Positions 52,330-64,000 of a DNA stretch of 64,000 nucleotides are shown here, one piece after another. Position 1 is the stretch's first letter, and every line of letters begins with the position of its first letter. The DNA lies in the NCBI RefSeq assembly GCF_035594125.1, contig NC_087190.1, positions 5,985,501-6,049,500 on the forward strand, in the 5' to 3' direction. The position numbers and the translations under genes were made by a program. The stretch comes from Scylla paramamosain (taxonomy: Eukaryota; Arthropoda; Malacostraca; Decapoda; Portunidae). The notes below the pieces were generated by a model that made no database searches, had not been told where the DNA came from, and saw only the letters and a list, made by a program, of their open reading frames with translations.

Positions 52330-53040
52330 GTCGTGTTCACGAGTTTTCCTACTTAATGTAATAATATATTTCAGCATTCAATGATTAACTTTCGAAAATA
52401 GCGAGCATAAGTAAACATGTTACGTACATTTTTTTACATCTTTATAGTTTAATTCGTCGTAATACCAATTTCTTTTTTGTTTTGTCAAGTTTTTACAATA
52501 TGTATCTTGATTCTATAGTCACTGCTGAGTCTGATATATATATCCCGTATATTAAATGAGTTATGGCAAATAATTCGTGCATTTTCCGAACTCGAGCTCC
52601 AGCTGTAGTGAGGAGGTGATAGTGGCGAGAGTTGTTAGACAGAAATTTCTGCTCACATGCCAAAAAATCGAAATATGCAAAATACGGCAAAAAAGGTAGG
52701 TCTGACGAAGAAATGTCATGAAATAAGAAAGATGAGCCGTCAAAAGTTACGTAGTAGGTATTTTCGAGCTTAAAATAGCAGTTTTTATATGAGATGGACA
52801 CCAAAAAGAGCTCCTGACCAAATCATCGTTGTACCCTCCAGGGGCCAGCCGAAACATTGGGTTGTAAAGATGTGCAGTAACAAAATTAGAATCCTCTTTC
52901 TCCGCTCGGGGAATCATTAAGCATATTTTGTGGAGGTTTGTTAGTGAGTATAATGATCCACACCAGTTTATTCATCTGGGAGAAGTGTACAAATGCTGTC
53001 ACGAAATAACGAGCCAGCTTAAAAAACTTCATTCTTACAT
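52330..53040. other. unassigned AT-rich DNA
   Basis: No coding or repeat family recognised. A minus frame at 52804-52493 is open for 103 codons without recognisable motifs and is probably fortuitous. Confidence 0.45.
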
Positions 53041-53294
53041 TCGTGTAATTCATTATCGCTTTCAACACCATTCAATCTCACCTACTAATTGACAAATTGT
53101 TAACCGTGAATGTTAACAGTAATCTCATATTGTGGATACTAGACTGCCTCTTAAATTGGGAACAGTTTGTCAGCATATCTAACATCAATTTTGACATCAT
53201 AGTTACAAGCACAGGAGCTCCCCAGGGATATGTGTTGTCACCTGTTCTTTTCAACATTTACACAAACGATTGTAAAAGTAAGTGTGGGGATTAA
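53040..53294 (+). pseudogene. non-LTR RT fragment (palm)
   Basis: With one shift near 53055 the strand reads SSAFNTIQSHLLIDKLLTVN, WILDCLLNWEQFVSI, STGAPQGYVLSPVLFNIYTN and DC. This is the RT region between motifs A and B'. Fish-type L2/Rex LINEs have this TGAPQGxVLSPxLFxxYTNDC spelling. The YADD box and the rest are missing. Confidence 0.8.
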
Positions 53295-53542
53295 AGTAAT
53301 GGTGCAATTCAGCTGACTAATATAAAGATGTTTAATATATTAGTGTATTAATTACTCATATTACTATGTATATATTTATACAATGTACTGCTATTAACTA
53401 TGCTAAATACTATCTAAGCTATCGAATTACGTGGATAATGAACTTTGTAGAACCTATATTGATAAGATTGTGAACAGATTTGAAAATATATTTATGTTGT
53501 AGTTAGACGTAAATGATTTAGAAGTTGAAATAAATGAAGTAA

Positions 53543-53543
<1 letters not shown>

Positions 53544-53597
<54 letters not shown>
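53544..53597. repeat. poly-T tract
   Basis: About 53 T just 3' of the acyl-CoA synthetase stop codon; on the gene's strand it is poly-A and may be a retroelement tail. Confidence 0.95.
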
Positions 53598-53601
<4 letters not shown>

Positions 53602-53727
53602 ACAAACTCAATAAGTAAGAAAGTGGACATTGATAAACACAGACAAAATATTTTGTCATTGAAATTGGCAACACCCACGTACCCTCACTTTTAGTTCCAC
53701 GAAAGCAAAGGTATTGCGTAGTAATCA

Positions 53728-57696
<3,969 letters not shown>

Positions 57697-58495
57697 CTGA
57701 AGTAAAAATAAAAGTTAACAGAATGCTTATTAACTGTTGTTTATCTTCATCATATGTCTAGTACAGGATTATCATTTCCTGTCACATTCTACCCACCGAT
57801 CTTCAACCTTATTTCAGTTCCAGCATCCTGGTTAAGCTGTTGCTTCGCTGATTAAACTGATAAGAAGCTAAGCGATCTGCACATTCACGTAACCCAGCCC
57901 ATTATAGTAATCCACGCCTGCAGCCCACTCATGGAGATACTCACTTCTTTATTGCTTTCGATAACAAAAATAACATTTCTTTATGTAGCAGGAAAAAATT
58001 ATTCACCAAAACACCGAACCGAAGCATCTTCCAGTTCCAGGCGTTTCTTTGTAAACACGTTCATTAAATGTCTGTGGTGTTGCCCCACAGTACATTTGTC
58101 AGTTCACTCGTACAATTCTTTGCTGTCAAATTGTTGATTCCAACAATACAGAATTGCATTTCACCATCAAACATAGATATCAGCAAGGATATTTATCCCT
58201 ACGATCCAATTTGTAAACTATGTAAATTTGCAAGAACACATACTTTAAACATAACAAGTTGGTAAGGTGTGGCATCAAGACACCATTCCAAAGCGTAGAA
58301 GCCTGGGGATCTGTGGCGATCAACTACATCTCCAAGATTACCTTCACGACAAAACACAGCGCGTGGTAGTCAATGACCACACATCTGAAGAACACCCTGA
58401 AGGAATGCAGGCATCCCTTAAGGTAGTGTACTCTGACATTTATTCTGGAACGCGCAATTCAATGATATCCACGGTAATCCTTCCAAGAGTTAAGA
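57697..58495. other. intron or flank of acyl-CoA synthetase, no recognisable feature
   Basis: The short ORFs on both strands have no conserved motif. No further exon of the synthetase was recognised. Confidence 0.5.
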
Positions 58496-58690
58496 CTTAA
58501 GAGCGAGGGCTTGGAAAACATCATTGTGAACGACCTTATTGGGAGCCATGATAATAGAAAGAGAGAAGGAAGCCCTGAATTAACCAAGGTAGAGTTTTTA
58601 CCAAAGTTTTGAACGAAGACTTCAGCTTTAGAGGTAAATGAAATGTCAGTGGTGCCATTAGGTTGAAATAGTTGTGGTAGACGTTTTTGG
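58496..58690 (-). mobile_element. family A LINE, internal fragment
   Basis: In reverse it matches the endonuclease-RT linker around 11925-12090 of the open copy (AAAGCTGAACTCTTTGCTCA counterpart, ACCTTGGACGATTCTGGGCT counterpart), with shifts. Both ends are missing, so it is a relic. Confidence 0.8.
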
Positions 58691-58879
58691 GTATGGTCTG
58701 ACCATTTTGAATTGAGCGTTTGCGCGTTGCCCTTTCCAGGGGTTCCCCGGCCTGTGACGCTGCAACACTTACACCAAGACACAATTTATGTCAGGTGCTT
58801 CCTACCTCAGAATTATATGATGTCGTAGTATATATATACATTGTGATGCTCTAAAAAGGCAAGTTAGTGTAATATATGT

Positions 58880-58903
58880 TTTTTTTTTTTTTTTAATGAT
58901 ACC

Positions 58904-58944
<41 letters not shown>

Positions 58945-58945
58945 G
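58880..58945. repeat. two poly-T tracts
   Basis: T-runs of about 16 and 34 flank ATGATACCTGCATAA. They may be retroelement tails. Confidence 0.9.
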
Positions 58946-59021
58946 CAGACACTACAACGTTTCCTCCTACCGTTGTCACTTCTCATGGGTGATCGAGTGA
59001 GGTCACACGATCAGACTGACC

Positions 59022-59354
59022 ATGTTAATCCATAGGTCATTTCCTCTCGCGCCGCCAGCGAGGATGGAAACTACATCTCCTGCTCGTTTTCGTCACCTCC
59101 ACAGCCGAGAAAAAGAGCTTATTTACTCTGTAAATGAGTATTTTTTGAAAGAAAGGGCTAATAGGGGGCCATTACTTGATCCCTCAAGAGCTGCTGCCCG
59201 AACAGCAAAAGCCACCAACGTGAGTGAGGCAACAGTTAGAAGAATTTGTTCATCTGCCAATGAAGCTCACATGACACAGAGGCCACCAACACATCCTGTG
59301 TTCTCCTCCTTAACAAAGGGTTGTGAAGTTACCACCCCACCACAACCTTTCTGA
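59022..59354 (+). pseudogene. putative transposase N-terminal HTH protein fragment
   Basis: The frame contains FRHLHSREKELIYSVNEYFL and ARTAKATNVSEATVRRICSS, an HTH fold with an ATxVSxxTVxRI recognition helix seen in IS630/Tc1-type transposases. It ends after 110 codons; no DDE domain follows. It is directly followed by repeat E copy 3, so it may be part of that transposon. Identification is tentative. Confidence 0.5.
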
Positions 59355-59359
59355 GTTCA

Positions 59360-59850
59360 TTAAATGACAACATTATTGCGGTGATTAAAAATACTCCTGT
59401 AAAATGCTATTTGATATCACTGAACTGAGGGAGGAGATGGTGGGGGGACAGAAAATGAGTCCGAGCGATCTTGGAAACAGCTGAGTGATGATGCCACGTA
59501 TCATTTTACAGGAGTACTTCTAATTACCGCGTGTAATGCTTATCGGTAAATTACATGCTTTTTAATACCATTTGTCTTGTTATAAGATACTGTAATATTC
59601 CACAGCTTTCAAAAAATAAGATTAAACCATTCGTAATTTGACCAAGTGGCACCTCCGAGGCCGCGACATCGCAACTGTCTGTCCGTCACCTCATAGCTAC
59701 ACCGCGAGTCCCATACATTTTCAACTCTGACGAGTAAACAAAGCCTTAAAATGCATTTGTGTATAGAATATTTTCTACTTAGAATTACACGTTCTTTCAC
59801 CTCTTTCAGTATTTCCAGAAACTCGTGTTGCACCCTGTACATACAGCGAG
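59360..59850 (+). repeat. repeat E, copy 3, with internal inverted repeat
   Basis: 59490-59850 is the reverse of 54131-54510. Inside, 59378-59406 (GCGGTGATTAAAAATACTCC) and 59501-59530 are inverted copies of about 29 bp, with GTAAAATG at the inner edge. The right end is CACCCTG followed by TA. Confidence 0.8.
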
Positions 59851-59941
59851 AATAAAGAGCAGAGAAATAGCGAGAAAAAGAGAGAAAAGAAAGCGAGAGA
59901 CTGCTAAGCCTGGCGCGTCTGTGGCCACAAAGTTCTGTAGG

Positions 59942-60099
<158 letters not shown>

Positions 60100-60146
60100 C
60101 TTATTAAAATGTTATTGTCGCATAGTGAGCGGGCCTGTGTGACATG

Positions 60147-60150
<4 letters not shown>

Positions 60151-60215
<65 letters not shown>
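60151..60215. repeat. (GA)n microsatellite
   Basis: About 32 GA units directly before a family A 5' leader. Confidence 0.97.
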
Positions 60216-60216
<1 letters not shown>

Positions 60217-60237
60217 CAGACAGTAGCAGTAGGCATC

Positions 60238-63200
60238 TGCCGAAACGATAATTACCTCCTGTGAAGTCTAAAGCACTGGATCAGGGGGAGCTGTGAACTT
60301 ATCATTAAACCCAGCTGTGATCTCACTGAACGTTTGTTTCTCTTTATATGTCTCACAACACAAGGGGGTAGTCACAGTCTGCCCTCTAAATACAACTCTC
60401 TCCCTTCACACAAAACTACAAGTACCTAATTAGACACACACCCTTCACTCAAAAATCAGAATTATCATGGCGATTCCTACACCAGCCTCGGAACTGCTCT
60501 GAGATCGGACTGCTCTTCTGGTATCGACTTTAAGTGTCTTGACACCCCCGTCAACTTTTCCTTTATTAATTTCTGTAACATTCGTGGTCTTAGATCTAAT
60601 TTTCAACCTGTAGAAAACCACCTTTCCTATACTACACCTCATCTTCTTTTCCTTACTGAAACGCATGTGTCTGAGGCAACCGACAGTAGCTCCTTTCCTG
60701 TTTCCTCCTACTTTCTCTATCCTCATTTTTAATTCACTCTCAAACTCAAGTCTCTCTCAAACTAAATTTATCTGTGCTTTATACCTCTCACCTAACTCCT
60801 CTGATAATAAGAAATTCTTTAACTGGTTAACTTACAGAGTGGAGCACATTCCATTTTGCTGAGCTATCCTTTCTTGAAGACTTCAATGTTCACCACCAGC
60901 TTTGGCTTTCCTCTCTCTTTATTGACCATCCTGGTGAACTAGCCTTTAACTTTGCTATCCTCCACGACCTAGAGCAATTGGTGCAACATCCTACTCGTAT
61001 TCCTGACCGTCTTGGACATACGCCCAACATTCTTGACCTTTTCATAATCTCTAATCATTCTGCTTATGCTGTTACCCTATTTTCTCTATTGGGTGTCTCT
61101 GATCACAATCTCATATCTGTATCTCGTCCTATTGCTCGAATCCCTCCTCAAGATTTTTCTAAATGGAGGTGCCTCTGGTGTTTAGCCTCTGCTAGTTGGG
61201 GGGACCTGAGGAGGTATTTTGCTTATTTTCCTTGGAATGACTACTGCTTCCATGTCAGAGACACATCTCTGTGTGCCGAGTGCATAACAAAGGTGATAGG
61301 GTCGGAAATGGAGGCGTACATTCCTCACTCTTTTTCTCGACTTAAACATTCCAAACTTTGGTTTAACACAGCCTATGCTCGTGCTATACATGATAGAGAG
61401 GTGGTCCACAAAAGGTACTTGAACTTTATATTTCTGCCCAGAACTATGCCAAGTCTGTTCTCCAACTAGCCAAAAATTCCTTCATTAATAGAAAGTGTCA
61501 AAATCTTTCAAGATCTAACTCATCTCGTGACTTCTGGCACCAAGCCAAAAACATTTCCAATAACTTTGCTTCTTTATTTCAACCAGATTGCACCGCTGCT
61601 TTCACATCTATTTATAAAGCTGAACTCTTCGCTCAAACCTTTGCTAAAAGCTCTACCTTGGACGATTCAGGGCTTGTTCCTCCCTCTCCACCCTCTGACT
61701 ACTTTATGCTACCTATTAAAATTCTTCGCAATATTATTTTCCATGCCCTCGCTGGCCTAAATCCTCGGAAGGCGTATGGACCTGATGGGGTCCCTCATAT
61801 TATTCTCTGAAACTGCGCCTTCGTGCTTGCACCTTGCCTACTCAAACTCTTTCAACTCTGTCAGTCAACATTTACCTTCTTGTTGGAAGTTTGCCTACAT
61901 TCAGCCTGTTCCTAAAACTAATCTCTCAAACTACCGTGCTATTGCTTTAATTTTCTGCCTATCTAACGTTTTTTAATCTATCCTCAACAGGAAGATTTTT
62001 AAATATCTATCACTTCATAACCTTCTATCTGATCATCAGTATGCGTTCCATCAAGGCTGCTCTACTGGTGATCTGGCTTTCTTTACTGAATCTTGTTCAT
62101 CCTCTTTTAGAGATTTTGGTGAAACTTTTGCTGTTGCCTTAGACATCAAAAACTTTTGATAGAATCTGGCACAAAGCTTTGATTTCCAAACTACCCTCCT
62201 ACGGCTTCTATCTCTCCTTCTCTCCGAAACTTCATCTCAAGTTTCCTTTCTGACCGTTCTATTGCTGTTAGCTGTGGTAGACGGTCATTCATCAATGATC
62301 TTCTAAACCAAACTTCTTGTCCTATCGACTCCTATGCCGGTGATACCATCCTGCATTTCTCCACATCTTTTCCTAGACGTCCAACCCTTCAGGAAGTAAA
62401 CAGTTCATGCAAGGAAGCTACAAAACGCATAAGTTCTGATCTCTTTAAAATTTTTGATTGGATAGAGCAAACTTGGTATTGTTCAATGCCTCAAAAACTG
62501 AATTCCTCCACCAATTCAACACAACCTTCCAGACAATTATCCTCTCTTCTTAAACGACACTCAACTGTCCCTCTTTTCTACATTGAACATCCTCGGTCTG
62601 TCCTTTCCTTATAATCTAAACTGGAAACTTCACATCTCATCTCTAGCTAAAACAGCTTCCATGAAGTTAGGAGGTTCTGAGACATCTCCTCCAGTTTTTC
62701 TCATCCCCCAAGCTCCTAACTCTGTACAAGAGCCTTATCCGTGTATGTATGGAGTATGCTTCACATGTCTGGGGGGTTCCATTCATACCGCTCTTTTAGA
62801 CAGGGTGGAATCTAAAGCTTTTCGTCTCATCAACTGCTCTTCTCCAACTGATTGTCTTCAGCCTCTTTCTCATCACCGTAATATTATATCTCTTAATATC
62901 TTTTACTGTTATTTTCATGCTAACTGCTCTTCTGATTTTGCTAATTGCATGCCTCCTCTCCTCCCACGGCCTCGCTGCACAAGATTTTCTTCTTTCTCTC
63001 ATCCTTATTCTGTCCATCTCTCTAATGCAAGAGTTAACCGGTATTCTCAGTCATTCGTCTCTTTCTTTGGTAAACTCTGGAACGCCCTGCCTGCTTCTGT
63101 ATTTTCACCTTCTTATGATTTAAACTCTTTCAATTTCAAGACAATTATCATTCAATTTTCTACTACCGGTTCGGACCCTATTCGGGGACCGACATCTAGG

Positions 63201-63256
63201 TGTTTTTTTTTTTTTTTTTTTTTTTTTTTTGATGCCGTTGGCCGGTGTCCCTCCTA
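60238..63256 (+). mobile_element. family A LINE, full-length but heavily decayed
   Basis: It starts TGCCGAAACGATAATTACCT and runs through leader, a start-codon region (ATGGCGATTCCTACACC), endonuclease, RT and C-terminus to a T-run and GTTGGCCGGTGTCCC end with A-tail at 63250. Endonuclease residues in frame 60978-61469 include [11 protein letters not shown] and VSDHN. RT pieces include NYRAIALIF and a changed YAGD at the catalytic box (about 62334). Many stops and deletions; among the oldest full-length copies here. Confidence 0.88.
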
Positions 63257-64000
63257 AATAAATAAAAAAAAAAAAGCATTAGTATTAGTATTGGTAGCAG
63301 TTAATGAGGAGTCAGTCACATGCGATGTCACTGCAAGGGGCAGAGCTAGCCTTCCCAGGACGGAATCAAGTACTTTTCGAAGTAATACGGCCTGTGTGGC
63401 AGTATAAAATGTCCGTGACACTTGTTCATGGAGCGGAATGCAGTGAGGAGGTCTAAAAGCGTCCGAGTGGAAGGTTGTATGTAAGCGGGCGATGTTGTTC
63501 AGTATGATAAACTATGATATTTTGAATCACTCAGCACGATGCCTTGTATGAAGTTCGATTTTATAATTACACGTTATCCTAATACTCAAACATTTACGTT
63601 AACGCTAATAATAGTGTATCACAAATATTATAATGTTACAAGATCACTGAGTACCAGAAATATTTCGATGCTATTAAGGAAATATTAAAAGATTGCGGCT
63701 GATGTTCGTCATCGTTCGGTTGTAGCTAATTATCATTTCTCTTTTTCACTTCTTAAATATTACCATTGTATTGATTTCAAACAGTTTTTAAGACACCTTT
63801 CCTATTCATGAGGGTATAAACCTAACCAAACCTAGTTCTAATTTAACCTAGTCTAATGTTACAAAGTTATTTATCTATTATTATTATTATTGTAACGATT
63901 TCAAACAATTTTTAAGACTCATTTTTCCTATTCATGAGAGTCTAAACCTGGCCCAACCTAATCCTAACCTAACTTAACCTAGCCTAAACCAGTTTAGCGT
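63257..64000. repeat. unassigned DNA ending in two tandem ~120-bp units with CCTAA-like ends
   Basis: GATTTCAAACAGTTTTTAAG (63773) and GATTTCAAACAATTTTTAAG (63898) each continue to TCCTATTCATGAGRGT and AAACCTR.CC, and end in degenerate AACCTAACC repeats. The preceding 63270-63770 has no recognised content. Confidence 0.65.

Noticed and set aside
52493..52804. A 103-codon minus ORF in AT-rich DNA
   Set aside because: No motif, no neighbouring exons with splice signals, and length is plausible by chance.

Overview
The window is eukaryotic nuclear DNA. It most likely comes from an arthropod, and I favour a decapod crustacean. Support comes from scattered TTAGG/CCTAA telomere-type arrays, very long AT, GA/TC, GT/CA and TTA microsatellites, GT-AG introns in two host genes, and a dense mixture of Penelope, CR1/Jockey-group, DIRS and Gypsy retroelements. 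The organism call is inference. There is no sign of prokaryotic organisation.

Host genes. The last four coding exons of a glucosylceramidase (GBA-like, GH30) lie on the + strand (2801-7879). Their introns contain a Penelope fragment, an RTE-like tail and two copies of a LINE called family A here. The last four coding exons of an acyl-CoA synthetase / 4-coumarate-CoA-ligase-like gene lie on the - strand (57696-53728), with a 2.8-kb repeat-filled last intron. Both genes extend beyond what can be recognised here.

Transposon layers. At least ten copies or fragments of family A (EN-RT, one ORF) occur: 2909-3215(-), 3574-6780(-), 10418-13706(+, open 1042-codon ORF), 15509-16225(+), 17402-17551(+), 21279-27395(+, split), 28340-35157(+, split), 44864-46668(+), 58496-58690(-) and 60238-63256(+). 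The open copy splits a second Penelope-like element (about 9370-14800, -). A decayed Jockey-type LINE (family B) runs on the - strand from about 21060 to 16240. A near-intact Gypsy element with paired LTRs (21419-26495, -, TSD AGGC) sits in a family B 5' fragment that itself sits in a family A copy. A DIRS-type element (28691-32508, +, inverted termini) is nested in another family A copy. A second DIRS element (39762-35765, -) interrupts an LTR element (44862-39762 and 35765-35510, -) whose integrase lies upstream of its reverse transcriptase, as in the Gmr1 group. That element also carries a CR1-type insertion and a 314-bp insertion with a head-to-head telomeric array. A third Gypsy remnant lies at 49150-51420 (-). 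Smaller CR1/L2, RT and DNA-transposon fragments fill the rest.

Most coding potential here is selfish DNA in different states of decay, and the nesting gives a relative insertion order. I did not find a clearly new cellular system. The best leads are the Gmr1-type domain order, the telomeric-palindrome insertion with its 8-bp target duplication, the triplicated splice-acceptor segment in the GBA gene, and the palindromic DIRS-end module.
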